Origin: Hofstenia miamia
Taxonomy: Eukaryota; Xenacoelomorpha; Acoela
Assembly (NCBI GenBank): GCA_004352715.1
Contig: SCFE01000015.1
Coordinates: forward strand, 2,289,017 to 2,353,016
DNA: 64,000 nucleotides
Direction: 5' to 3'
Within the stretch, counting starts at the first letter, position 1. Every line of letters starts with the position of its first letter. The notes beneath the pieces are model-generated. The model was not told the origin of the DNA. It made no database searches and was given only the letters and a program-made list of their open reading frames with translations. Of the stretch, positions 36,190 to 47,916 are shown piece after piece. Position numbers and translations under genes: made by a program.

Positions 36190-37060
36190 TTTTTCAAGTT
36201 ATCTATATTATCAGACGATTTTTCGCGAATAGTGATCCATTTTTGGATATTTCAAAGGGTATTTTAGCTTTAGAGAAACTGGCTGATAATATACAGTGAT
36301 CAGAGAATGGACATTCAGAGGAGTAGTATAAGAATCAAGATTATTTTCGGGCAGTGCAATATAGTTAATCAAAGGTGCACTGTTGGCTGCGATTCTTGTA
36401 GGAATGAAGGCATTTGCCGTTTTTAAATTAAAAGTATTAAAAAAGAGATTAATCGTTTTATTATCACGTTTAAGTAATTTAGGTTCTAATCACCCACTAA
36501 TATTAAATCTTTATTTTCTGAGTAGGCCAGTGAAATTTCATTCTCAAGTTGTTCAAAAAATTCATTAATATTACATTTATTTGGGCAGTATGAAACATTA
36601 AATAATTGCTTTTTAAAAGGTGAATTTTTGATAGGGTTATCAATTTCAACCCAAAGGCTTTCGAATTTTTCTGAGCTTACTATATAATTCAGTTGCTTTG
36701 GATGAAATGATTTCGGAACTAGGAGGAGTACCCCGCCCCCTTGCTTTTACCGAGTATATTACAATGAGTTCTATCTTTTCTGAATAATTTATATTTATTA
36801 TTGTTATCTGACCAGACAATGTCAAGGACATTGCAGTTAAACCATGTCTCAGTAATGGCTAGCACTATATTTTCATAAAAATTGCTAGTAAGTGAATTGT
36901 AATCGCAATTTTTATTAGATAAATTCTGGGCATTTAAATGAACGTAATTAATCATATCTTTCTTAGATGAAACATTTTTTAGATATGTTTCATAATTGAG
37001 CAAAGGACCAGGATTTGCTTCGATTCCATGTATAAGTAATAATAAAAATTTTAAAACCAA
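36190..37060 (-). pseudogene. Non-LTR retrotransposon endonuclease domain with 2A-like N-terminus
   Basis: The minus-strand translation from 37060 has a hydrophobic stretch (FLLLLI), then HGIEANPGP, then the APE-type endonuclease start (INYVHLNAQNLSNK), ITETWF and VWSDNNNKYKLFRKDR. At a G-run near 36735 the frame slips by one, and it continues as GGGVLLLVPKSFHPKQLNY, EKFESLWVEI and onwards with stops to about 36190. This belongs to the same broken element as the reverse transcriptase at 34353-35170. Confidence 0.85.
37004..37030 (-). other. 2A-like ribosome-skipping motif
   Basis: The residues HGIEANPGP follow a leucine-rich run. The canonical 2A core is D-(V/I)-E-x-N-P-G-P. Here the first Asp is Gly, but GIE, N and PGP are kept. 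Such motifs are known at the N-terminus of CR1/L2-type retrotransposon ORFs, where they can separate products or act as signal sequences. Activity is not proven here. Confidence 0.6.
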
Positions 37061-37062
37061 AA

Positions 37063-37951
37063 TGCCAAAAGCTCTTTGAAGGGATTTTTTCTAAGTATAT
37101 CTGTTATTGGAAAAATGCTGATAAAAATTGCAAACTTAGATTTTAAGAAAAATTTGTGTTGGTGAACTACCCGTAGTCTTAGCATTACAAAGATAAATAA
37201 ATCCATACCGTTTAGTAGAAAGTTAATAAGCATCGGAGCTTTAGTACCTCGGAAGGTGAGAAATGATTAGGCGGTGTAGTTGAAAGGACTTCGGAGTACG
37301 TTTGCGGGTGCGGGGCGTAGCGTCCTTGATTAATCATTGCTGGTGAGTACAAGGTACATGATTGCCCGTGACGGTTGCGGTGGCATATGTGTATTCGCTG
37401 GTCGATATGATTGATAAGAATTAAGTGACGTTGGCGGCAAAATTGAGCGGCCGTAGATGAAAGGATGCTTTGCATTTGCAAAATAGCTTTTAATGCATCG
37501 TGCTAATATAGCATATCCAGATTCAGAGAAATGAATTCNTGCCAAAAGCTCTTTGAAGGGATTTTTTCTAAGTATATCTGTTATTGGAAAAATGCTGTTA
37601 AAAATTGCAAACTTAGATTTTAAGAAAAATTTGTGTTGGTGAACTACCCGTAGTCTTCGCATTACAAAGATAAATAAATCCATACCGTTTAGTAGAAAGT
37701 TAATAAGCATCGGAGCTTTAGTACCTCGGAAGGTGAGAAATGATTAGGCGGTGTAGTTGAAAGGACTTCGGAGTACGTTTGCGGGTGCGGGGCGTAGCGT
37801 CCTTGATTAATCGTTGCTGGTGAGTACAAGGTACGTGATTGCCTGTGATGTTGCGGTGGCATACGTGTATTCGCTGGTCGATATGATTGATAAGAATTAA
37901 GTGACTTTGGCGGCAAAATTGAGCGGCCGTAGATGAAAGGATGCTTTGCAT
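37063..37951 (-). repeat. 5' part of the retrotransposon, present twice around a single N
   Basis: Bases 37063-37475 and 37540-37951 are nearly identical apart from scattered substitutions and a one-base deletion, and single N characters stand at 37539 and 37952. Each copy holds minus-strand frames rich in Pro/Gln/His (e.g. SEVLSTTPPNHFSPSEVLKL), plausibly the end of ORF1, followed by a start of ORF2 (LINFLLNGMDLFIF). The base differences suggest two haplotypes joined in series. Confidence 0.75.
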
Positions 37952-38216
37952 NTCTGCGTTTCGAAAGGAATGGCGTGTGGCAGCTTTGGTACCAAGTTAT
38001 TTAGAAAAATCTGATTTTTGAATCGACAAAAACTATAAAAATAAATATATTTCAGAATTTTTAGTCAATGAGAATCACCCATTGCACTCACAACACTGCC
38101 ATTAAAGACATCAACTACCAAAGGCGACCTTATTTTTGTTTACCTTTTATTCGAACTGAAAGTGGAAAATAAATTTCACTTATGCTGCAAAACACCCCAG
38201 CAAACATTTGATGGTT

Positions 38217-38335
38217 GGGCCAACGTTGGCAAATGGTGGGCATCATTGGCTAATGGTGGGCATCATTGGCATTTTCGAGCAATTTTAAATAGCAATAAAT
38301 CGACATTGGGCCAACATTGGCACAACGTCGTATAA
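38217..38335 (+). repeat. Left subterminal repeats of the CACTA-like element
   Basis: Units such as TTGGGCCAACGTTGG, ATGGTGGGCATCATTGG (twice) and ATTGGGCCAACATTGG lie within 120 bases of the left end and match the core of the right-end repeats. Confidence 0.75.
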
Positions 38336-39992
38336 AACCCAATTAGAGTGGGACTGCTTATCAGTAAACATGAAGTATTTTAATCATATTGTGATCAAAG
38401 GCATTTTTAATGTGCGCCACCTAGTGAGTGAATATTCTCTGCATACCTCACTGACGCATTGTTTACTTTTCGATAGTCATTTGATCGCATTTGTAAGTGA
38501 GCACGGCTATTCTACGTTATATTCTCACCATACAGTAAGTGTGATTACTTTAATCAACTATGCGATTATTTGTGGCAATATATTAGGAAAGAAAAAAGCT
38601 GTTATTTAACTTACATGTACACTTCATTTTATTAACATTGTTTTTGGACTAACGAATGTAGAAGTTAATATTTAAATTTTCTGCTGACTTTTTAGAAATA
38701 TATATCTATTTTCGCGTATTTCCTAGAGTATATATATTGAAATAATTAAATAAATGCATCCATTGACACACAAAACTATTATTAGAGTGTATGCTTTGGC
38801 GGCCAAAGTTTGCCTTATTTTAATATGGCTTCTACATTCAATGAAACAAAAGTGTAGTTTAGGGAAAGCCCCCCAGATAACAATTTGAATTGTTTTTATG
38901 TTGTTTATAGTTGTTTCATACTTTTGGTTGCTGCAGCAACCATTAACATCATAATAACAACAAATGGTAGTACTAATTTGAGCAACTACAAATTTGCCAA
39001 TTTAAGATTCAAGCAGGATGTTTGCAAATCGAACTCACTTCATTATTTTGGTTACTAAATCATTTTAATATAAAGAAAAGAATTGCAAAAAGCTTTTATG
39101 AAATTTTAAATTTGTGAATGCGAATTTTCAAAATAATTTATTCATTAATATTTGGACACATTCAAATTATCTGTTAGAGAAAAAAGTTACCTTTGAGCAG
39201 AAGAGTTTTCACAATTTAAGAAAGTACTCTTTCAAAATTGTACTTATCTTTAAAATTTTAAATTTTTGTTAAATGTGGCAGATTTTAATGCTTATTGTTA
39301 TCATTTATAAACAAGAAATTCATTCAAGTTTTAGCAAATGTTTGTATTAAATGTGTTTGACAATACATTGAAGTTATTGTTCTGCCCTTTGTTGGGCCTG
39401 TGTTTGGTTAAATAGCAATGTTTAAAGTTAATAGCAGTATATAGTTGATGAATTGAATATATAAGTATGCAAAAACCATTATGAACAACATAAAACAACG
39501 TGGTTTAAAAAATATATTTGTATTGAGAAAAAAATTTTAATCATTGCAATAAGTTTTTTTTAAATTTTACCCAAAAATGTTAGTGCTCTTTTTCCACCTT
39601 TGGCTAGCGCCCTTAAAATACTTCTTGCCTCCTCTGAAGCAAAATCTTGGGTCTGCCAATGATTTGCGTTAAATTTTAAATAAAATATTAATAGTATTCC
39701 AATTGAAGCATATCTATTTAATTTATTGCGTCATAGATTAATTGGCTGTAGGTTTATCATTGTTGATGCCATTGATTATAGTGCGTTTCATTTATAGCAA
39801 GTTCAAAAGCCACAAATTATATACTACATGGTTTTCGTATCTTAAAGCATAAATTAGATCTAAATGATTTTTATTTGCAATTTCACGTTGAAATTTTTTT
39901 TGAAAAACGATTATTAATAGCACACTGACGCTACATTAAGTTTATATAGTTATATCATTATAAATATTTTCTTAGTAGTTAAGGAATTTCAT
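38336..39992. other. Non-coding 5' interior of the CACTA-like element
   Basis: This 1.6 kb holds no frame that resembles a transposase exon. A 79-codon open frame at 38370-38609 is not recognised. A 16-bp palindrome (GGTTGCTGCAGCAACC) is near 38927. Confidence 0.45.
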
Positions 39993-41185
39993 ATGGACGG
40001 AATACCACGTGCAACATATTTCCGCAAACGAAAAAAGACAGTTGATTATCTACTTGGGTAAAGCATAATGATTTTATAAGCAATAACACTTTGATTATAT
40101 TTTTAACTTATTCATTTCTAACATATGTATTTCTGGGAGCGTTGATAGACATTGCTTATAAAATTATTAGTTCAACGATAAACAATGATAATGATGATGT
40201 ACCTTCTACATCAGCTTCTTGTTCAATTGTTGAATTTTTAAGTTCATCAAGTAGTGATTCTGATGACCCAAGTGAAGAAAATACTGAAGATGATTCTAGT
40301 ATTGATAATCTAGCTTCAGAGTTACGTTTATGGAGTGTTAGTTATAACATACCAAGTAATGCAGTCAGTTGTTTGCTTGCCATTCTACAACCCTATAACT
40401 TAGATCTGCCAAAGGATTCTAGAACTTTGTTGAAGACTTCTGCAGTTGTACCCTCCATAGTTTCTCTAGAAAATGGTGTATTCAAGCATATTGGAATTTA
40501 TAAAAACTTAGTTTTCCTGTTAAAATCACACTTCCAGTGCTGTAATATTCAAAATCCAATAAGTGTGGATCTTAATATAGATGGACTTCCAATTTTTAAA
40601 ATTTGTGGCTCTGTATTTTGGCCAATATTGTGCAGAATTTTAATTTGGCCTCACTATCCAGTTTATATGGTATCAATATTTTATGGCAATGGAAAGCCTC
40701 AACCAATTCAGTCCTTTCTAAATGATGTTATCACTGAAATTCAGGAAATGATTACTTCTGGAATAACTTTCAAAAGAGACCATTATGACTTTAAACTCCG
40801 TGCAGTAATTTGTGATACTCCAGCGCGATCCTATGTTAAGGGAACCAAGGCTCACAATGGTTACTTTGGCTGTGACAAATGCAATTGTGAAGGTGAATAT
40901 ATTGATCATCGAATGGTATTTCGATCTCCCGGTAGGACTTCTATTCAAAAAACAATCTTACTAATTATAATTCAAAAATTGTTGCTAAATTTAGAATATG
41001 AGTAGAAATTTTATAGGTCATGCTCGAACTAACCGATCTTTTCGTGAGAAAGACAATGAAGATCACCATGTTGGCTTTACTAATCGATTTGCTCTGGGAT
41101 TGAATTGGGCAGGAAAAGGCAGCAAGTTCGGCATTTCATGCACCAAAATAGTAAAGATTATCAAAGGTATCCAGAAAATCTCAGA

Positions 41186-41232
<47 letters not shown>

Positions 41233-41543
41233 GTAATGCATATATTATAATTTTATTACAATGTTCAGTTTTATAATTAAAAAAAATATCATAATAGCCT
41301 GAAGGGAATTAAGTAACGCGTCAGGACCATAGAAATTAAATCATAAATTTCAAATTCATTCAGAAATGAAAATTGTATTATCAGTGATGTGATAACGTTC
41401 ATTTAATCAAAATAATTTTAGCAACGGCGATGCTTAAATTTCCAGATCAAAATAACGTAGCCATTGTAGAGCAGGCAATGAAAGATTGGTTGCGTTATGC
41501 CAGAGACCGAGATGGCGGAAGAAAATTGCGTCCATCAAATTAA
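39993..41543 (+). CDS. tnp2-type transposase N-half fused to a DUF4806-like tail, four exons
   Basis: Four exons chain with perfect phase: 39993-40057, 40171-40931, 41017-41166, 41422-41543, giving 365 codons and a TAA. Exon 1 (MDGIPRATYFRKRKKTVDY) is a basic N-terminus typical of these proteins. Exon 2 has an acidic Ser/Asp-rich region, then DLNIDGLPIFK (first catalytic Asp), FWPILCRI, AVICDTPARSY (second Asp) and GYFGCDKC (the C-2-C zinc motif of CACTA-group transposases). Exon 3 starts RTNRSFREKDNEDHH, as in the family, but then passes into NWAGKGSKFGIS. Exon 4 gives IVEQAMKDWLRYARDRDGGRK, which I read as a DUF4806-like end. The third acidic catalytic residue and the rest of the transposase are missing, so it is unlikely to cut DNA alone. 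Confidence 0.72.
41189..41229. repeat. (TA)n microsatellite in intron 3 of the fused transposase gene
   Basis: This is a pure TA run between the donor at 41167 and the acceptor at 41421. An open frame read through it (to 41276) is not used if the splice sites are real. Confidence 0.95.
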
Positions 41544-42142
41544 AAACTTGTATTTCAAATTAGTTTCTTTAATACATATTTAATACATAATCGCTTTGTT
41601 CTTTTTGCTTGGTATCTTGAATGAAACGTGGGCTTATTTATGATAATTGTTATATTTCGAAGCATTTCAGCAATTATATTCAGTAATTATTTTAGGAAGA
41701 TGTTGGCAAGATTAAGAAGTATGAATTTTGCCTGAAATGAAAACTAGTTCTGGTTTGGTTTTATATTTATCCTTTAAACTTATAATTTAGTTCTATTCAA
41801 TTCACTTCATTGTTGTATCTTTGTAAAGAAATATATTCTATAACTAGGTAAATATAATTTATATTTATTAAGCTCACGTTTCATCTAAAATATAAAATGA
41901 TGGAAAATACTATAGATATTGTTTTCAGGTCATTATGTAAAGTTTTTTACAACAATATTTTTTGATTTATGATTGATTCAATGCTTATTTAAAATAGATT
42001 TGCATCAATAAACTTTAGTTTGATTGACATTTTGTATCAACCACTTTGTGTATGCATAAATGATTTCGGCACTAAACTGGATTAAATGTTTGAACAATGT
42101 TATATATTATGGTTTAAATGTTGGACAAATTTAGTGTAATAG

Positions 42143-42556
42143 TTGGATCAAAGTGGTTTAAATATGATTTTATGGTTGGCCCAACCTGTTACTAATGTGG
42201 TTTTATGGTTGGGCCAACGTGGTTTAAACATGATTTTATGGTTGGCCCAACGTGTTATTAATGTGGTTTTATGGCTGGCCTGGTGTGGTCTCCGCGTGGT
42301 TTTATGGTTGGGCCAACGTGGTATTAATGTGGTCTTATGGTTGGCCCAACGTGGTTTAAGCGTGGTTTTATGGTTGAGTAAATGTGGTATTAATGTGGTT
42401 TTATGGTTGGGCCAACGTGTATTTGTGATGATTCATTTGTTACCGTGGTTTCTTGGTTGGGTATTGGTGGTTTTGCCAACCGTGGTTTATTGGTTGGTAA
42501 AAGTCTCATTTTTCGTGGTTTATAACATTGGGCCCACCATTGGCCCAACGTCATAA
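42143..42556 (+). repeat. Minisatellite with about 33-nt period, right subterminal array
   Basis: The unit is close to GTGGTTTTATGGTTGGGCCA followed by ACGTGGTATTAAT. It recurs about ten times with a period near 32-33 nt, with alternating GGGCC and GGCCC cores. Because the period is often 33 nt, one frame stays open for 137 codons with an 11-residue repeat (NVVLWLGQRGI). I interpret this as a DNA-level repeat at the transposon end, not a protein gene. Confidence 0.85.
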
Positions 42557-42603
42557 CCACATTAAAACCACCGTTGGCCCAATGTGGAAATGTTTAGTGG
42601 GAC

Positions 42604-45600
42604 TGTTCCTAAAGCGTCACATAAATCATCCAAAATTGGCGCCATTCCAGTTCTGATTTTGATATTTCACAATATTCTACGTGGTGTCTATTTTACATTC
42701 ATATAGTTTGATATCCGATGCAAACATACGGTATTTTCAGTCATTGACCAATCAATCATTATTTAAAGTAATTATGTTTTTCAGAAGGAAATATTATGAA
42801 AGGAAAATGCAATTACAATTAAAGTCTATATTTATTTTTGATTATAAAAGTTCACACTTAACGTTACTTGTGATAATCGGACTTTAATTACAAATTTCAA
42901 CAAAAAGTTAAAATGCACTATTGAGAGCCATCTAATAATCTATATAATAAGATTGTAATTCATTATAAAAAAAGTTATTTGATATCAATAACACTATTTA
43001 AAGGTATCAAGGAATAAGTCATATCAGTTATTTTTAGTAGGAAAAAATACAACTACAAAGAAGTACTAATTAAACTGCCGCCAAAATTAAAATTGGTATT
43101 TTTTACTAATAAAATTGTTCAATTTATAAAAAAATTATTACTATAATGAAAGCGAAAATCGAATAATAAATATGAATAATATAATATCTTTCGTTAAATT
43201 TAATGATTAAGTATCAACAAAAATGAAATTTGTAAATAATTTTGTTTTCAACAAACCACGATGTAAACATCAAAACTTATACCGAATAATTGAAAAATTA
43301 AATTAGTCAGGGATCACGTTGACGGGGAGAGGGGGGGGGGCGCTTGACCCCTCCAATATTCTGCAAGAAATTGTTTTGAATTTCGTTTTAAGTATTTTGT
43401 TGTTTTGAATTACAATGCAAGGACTTCAATTCGGTTTTTAAAGGAGCATTTAAGTGAACAACACTTTTGGCTAGGGTTATTTCCATGCATTACATTGTAA
43501 TTTTAAGTATTTAGCAATCTTCAAGAAAATTTCTTTATTTTTTAAAAATTTGGCTGCGATCCCTGTTAATATAATCCTATGCATTGCTTATTTACAAATC
43601 TCAGGAAAAGAATGAAGATCAAATTAGAAAGAAAAATTGAAGTTTCAACACCAACTGCGAAAAATAAGCACAAGGTATAATCAGAAGAGATAGTTATTTA
43701 TTGCTTGCGCTAGAACACTTAAAGTCTTTATAAACATTTTTTAATTGAAGGCAGATAAAACATCAACTCAAAACAAATTTAAGAAAATGAACTATTTTCT
43801 TAATTTTTGTATTGCTTATGGAATGATTTTCCATTTCAAATTAAGGAAAAAAATTATTTAAGAACAAAGAAATAGAAAAATGTTTTTTGAAACCATGAAA
43901 GACAACTTATTTAATTAATCAAAGATGACGATAAATTCCAACAAAAAAGCTCAATCACTGAACTAGAAAATCCAGTTTATTTCCTTATTTAGTATTGTTT
44001 TTAAATTTTTGGAAGTTTTTCATTGATTTCTAAGTTAATATATTGTGCACTAAATTTGAATTCAACAATTCTTGCTTATATTAAATTAGATTAGAGCAGG
44101 TGCGAAAGTTTTATCTTTAATATTAACTAAGGTTTTATGCATTTCGCAATAAAGTTATACTATTCTTACATCATATCACTTCAAAGAATTCGATGGCTTA
44201 AAAATAAACACTGATTCCTATTGATTATTACATTTCAAGATTCAAATTTTGAATATTAAATTAATTGATGTTGATATAACGTTGCATCTCTAAAATTGCC
44301 AGGGATCATAATTACTTCTTTTGAAAGTCGCACTGTTTTTGCAAAAGTTCAATTCGAAGTAGTTCATATCAATTATTTCTAGACAAATAGCAATCGAAAC
44401 AAATTTTAAATTAAAAATGATTGGAACAAGTATCTGAAATTTTAATAAGATTTTGGCCATTATTATATAAAGTCCATTATTTTTAATCAACGTGTTTAAA
44501 TTTACAAAGATGAAGCATTATGTTTTAAGGGAGAATTTTTTAAAATCCGAAACATTATTTTCAAAAATGTAGACAAAGGGATAGTATTATTATTATAATA
44601 TAGAAAATAACTGTCTAAATTGCCAAATTACAAAATGTAAATTTCTTGAAATTAAGTATACAACAGACCCCTGTACATACATTTCGGTACGAAATTCTTC
44701 TATCGCCTGATACTAAATTCAAAATTGCTTATACAAAATATTTGAAATAAGAGCTTAAGTAATTTAGAACAACTCACTTAGAAGTAGATAACAAATATGG
44801 TTTATTTGGGTTAAATGATACTTATTTAGGCTAAAAAATATATCTTAGTGTTCGGTTTGAAAAAATATTGTATCATTGTTTTGTGAAAACTAAATATACG
44901 CAATATTAAACAAAATATACGTACCACTTGGTTTTTGAAAATGTTATGGATACACTAATTGCGATAAAATAAATTAATATATTAGAATTGTTCAATTATT
45001 GACAATTCATAGTTGATGGAAGAAAATGTTGAAAAATATATTTAAAAGCCTTCAATTAAAAAGATTATTTAATTCGAACTAACAAATTTAAAAAAAGATG
45101 AATCAATATTAGTATTATAAGATAAGCTAAGTACTAATCAATTTGCGTATGTTATTGGAATGAATTGTAAAAAAATGAAATTAAGTATAATTTTGGCAAA
45201 AATATTGGGTGTTTGTTACATTGTTGGGGGTGATGGTCCATTTGTAAAAAACGGCTTGATAATTCCAAATCTTAAAAATGTGGCTATTTTGTAAATAAGC
45301 TTCATGCATGTTCAATATTAACACTCCACGTTAAAAAAAACAAACCTCACAACCTCTAAGTTTATGCACGGTGCGCTTCTCCAGGGCTTGGAGATCTACC
45401 TATATAATAGAAAGTATCTTTGTAGAATATAATAACTGTCAAAGGCGTAAAAACAGTACGAATAAAAACAGAGTTTTTTTTCATTTCAAACGGGCAAGAT
45501 ATCATTTCTCCGCCGAAAATATGTTGAATCACGATGGCGGCCGATAAACGACTGCTGACTTTATAAAAACAACTACAATTTAGCGGAGATTACATTTTGC

Positions 45601-46189
45601 TCCCATGTGCTTTGGCCTGAAAGAATCTCTGAAAACTACATATGTGGGAAATTGCTTAGATGTTTGAATGACAGTTTTGCCAATAACAAAAATTTGGATT
45701 TATCAAAAAACATTTCCATCAACTAAAATTTTTTTTCAAATCAAGCGTGAACAATCAGTCTAAACGTAGCCTAAAATATGAGGGAAAAATACCAAACACG
45801 CTGAATATTATTTTTAACAGACGTCTTCAAAGTAGTGATAGCTAATGTGGATTCTGCGAGAAATGAAACTCATATTCAAAAAAACGCTGTAATGCGATAT
45901 TAAGCAGCTATGAATTCCGACTAATCTTTCTTTACTTACTTGCAGTGAGTAACCAATTTTTTGAGTGGACTTTTCCTTAGTTCCAAAGGTACATTTTCTA
46001 TTGGCTACTTTCTAATAGTTTCAAAAATATTACTTCTATCGACAAATAACTGCTGCATTTGATTTCAAGCTTAATAAATTCTGATTTTTACAATATAATA
46101 GAACAATTAAATTAAAGTCTGTTCCAAAAACAGGAAAGCAAAAACTAAATTACGTATAAATCATTATTTTAGAATCTAAAACTTTGCTA
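42604..46189. other. AT-rich stretch without a recognised gene
   Basis: Very AT-rich, many homopolymer runs, only short chance frames. A GC-richer patch at 45480-45640 contains no frame I recognise. Confidence 0.55.
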
Positions 46190-46889
46190 AGCATCTGTTT
46201 ATAAAACACTTTCTAAAACACTCCGTTCAAGCAAGCGGAGGATAAAATTTTCTTGTATTCAATTACAGCATAAAGCGAAGCTACCGATTGGACAGTATCT
46301 TGTCGAACAATTTATTGTCTTCGATGTTTCGGATAGAAAAAGTATCATGTCACTGAGCCGTGAACCCCTTCCTTTGGCAGTGGTTTAAAAATTTGTCGAG
46401 TTTCATAAGAACTGACTCGTCTGATCCATAAACAACAATTCCATAGCGAATTTTACTTATAATTATAGCGTCAAAAACTTATTTCCGTCGGACATTGGTG
46501 TACCGTTCGAAACCAAGTCTTTCATAACAAAAGTCAAGGATTTCAAGTGCGATATAAGCTTCCATCCGTGATACCTAAACGCCATATTGAATTGAAAGTA
46601 AATGCCCAATAATTTGCATACGTCAACTTCAGAAAATGAAATGGCATCAAAATTGCACGAACACGGTTATTTTGACAGTTGAAACCGGATAAGCACAGTT
46701 TTAGACTTGTTAATTGACAAATTGAATTGTGAGGCCCAGCTTATAATGTTTTGTATTTCTTTACTGAACTGCAATTTTTCAGTTGCGTCTGATCTTTGCA
46801 TAGATGGACATCCGCCAGTTGTGTCATCAGAATATTTTGCAATAATCGAAATCGAAGAAATTTTGTGCAACGCACTAGACATTCAATAA
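46190..46889 (-). pseudogene. Second non-LTR reverse transcriptase relic
   Basis: The minus-strand translation gives KYSDDTTGG (a YADD-box variant with Ser), EIQNIISWASQFNLSINKSKT, and after frame changes DAIIISKIRYGIVVYGSDES and LDKFLNHCQRKGF. This is the order of the thumb and C-terminal region of CR1-like reverse transcriptases. Several stops and shifts mean it is long dead. It lies just 3' of the SERINC gene and differs in sequence from the element at 34353-37060. Confidence 0.8.
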
Positions 46890-47783
46890 ATGTTGGGCCC
46901 GCTAGCATTCCCGTTTGTCGATTCGAGATCTACATCTTTACATTCCATTAGTCTGCCTCGCCAAATGAGCCTTTGCTTCCATCCCATGCTAAAATTAAGC
47001 AGAAAATGTAATATTGCTTTGAATTAAAATAAGGTTTAAGGATTTTAATTCACCAGAAAACGATTATTGAACTTCGACCACTGAGCTCTCGCACATCAGA
47101 TTTTGGAACAACTTTTTTTACAAAATCAGATAAGTTAGAATGCATGGTACAATTATTTCCTTGAATTCCTCAACTTCTTCCCACCAGAATTCAAGAAAGA
47201 ATACGTGAATTTACGGATGTTATCGGTGTTCTGGGTGGCTACAAATCACCCAAATCAATCATTTAGCAACCTTGAAAACATACGTGAAATAACAAATTTA
47301 TTGAAAAATCACCAATATTTGTTGTCTGCCTCAATCTTAGATATTTAATTTAGCCATTATAACCATTTTGGAACTGGGTGCAAGCTAGTGTTCAAGGCAG
47401 TTTAGATGTGAACAACGGCAACTTTCCACCAAAACCAACAAACATGTCATTTCACACATAAATAACTTGGGATAGCCACTAAAGGGAAAATGCTTTGCTA
47501 GGCTTTAGTTTTCATGCTACAAAACAGCTACATGCCACATACCTGTCAATCCTTCAATGTAGACTTAAAACCTATTCATGTAATCACCCGACATAACCTG
47601 ATTTAAAGAAAACCCCATCATTTATAAAGAACCCTTTAAAATTCTCTAAATGTGTGGCTTCTTACAGAATGTATTTAAAAGTAATATAGCAAGTTGATAT
47701 GTAATTTTAATCAAAATCAGTCAAAATAGAGCTTTGTACAAATATAAACAACTTAAGCGCACAAACACAATCAATTAAAATTT

Positions 47784-47916
47784 TCAAAATTCACGATCAG
47801 TTAAAACCAAGGGAGCAATTAAAATCCAAATGTAAATGCCAACTGCTAGCCAAGACGAAGAAATCTTCACGATGGTAGCAGCCCATGATAAACCATGCGA
47901 ATTCGTATACCAAGGG
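47784..47916 (-). CDS. SERINC last exon
   Basis: It encodes SHGLSWAATIVKISSSW, then IYIWILIAPLVLTDREF and a TGA at 47786-47784, the conserved C-terminal helix and tail. The acceptor is TTTAG. An ATTAAA variant near 47705 is the closest polyadenylation-like signal. Confidence 0.95.

Larger units (their letters stand above)
38204..42603 (+). mobile_element. CACTA/EnSpm-like DNA transposon, about 4.4 kb
   Basis: The left end CCCAGCAAACATTTGATGG and the right end, read backwards CCCACTAAACATTTCCACA, form inverted termini; the right one contains the CACTA signature. Subterminal sequence at both ends is packed with TTGGGCCAACGTTGG-type repeats (38217-38330 and 42130-42590), a known trait of CACTA elements. 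A tnp2-like gene lies inside (39993-41543). Flanking AC dinucleotides may be the target duplication, but this is weak. Confidence 0.75.

Noticed and set aside
41006-41276. Frameshift initially suspected between the two transposase frames
   Set aside because: An 85-bp intron (40932-41016) with GTAGGA donor and TTATAG acceptor joins them in phase, so no frameshift is needed.
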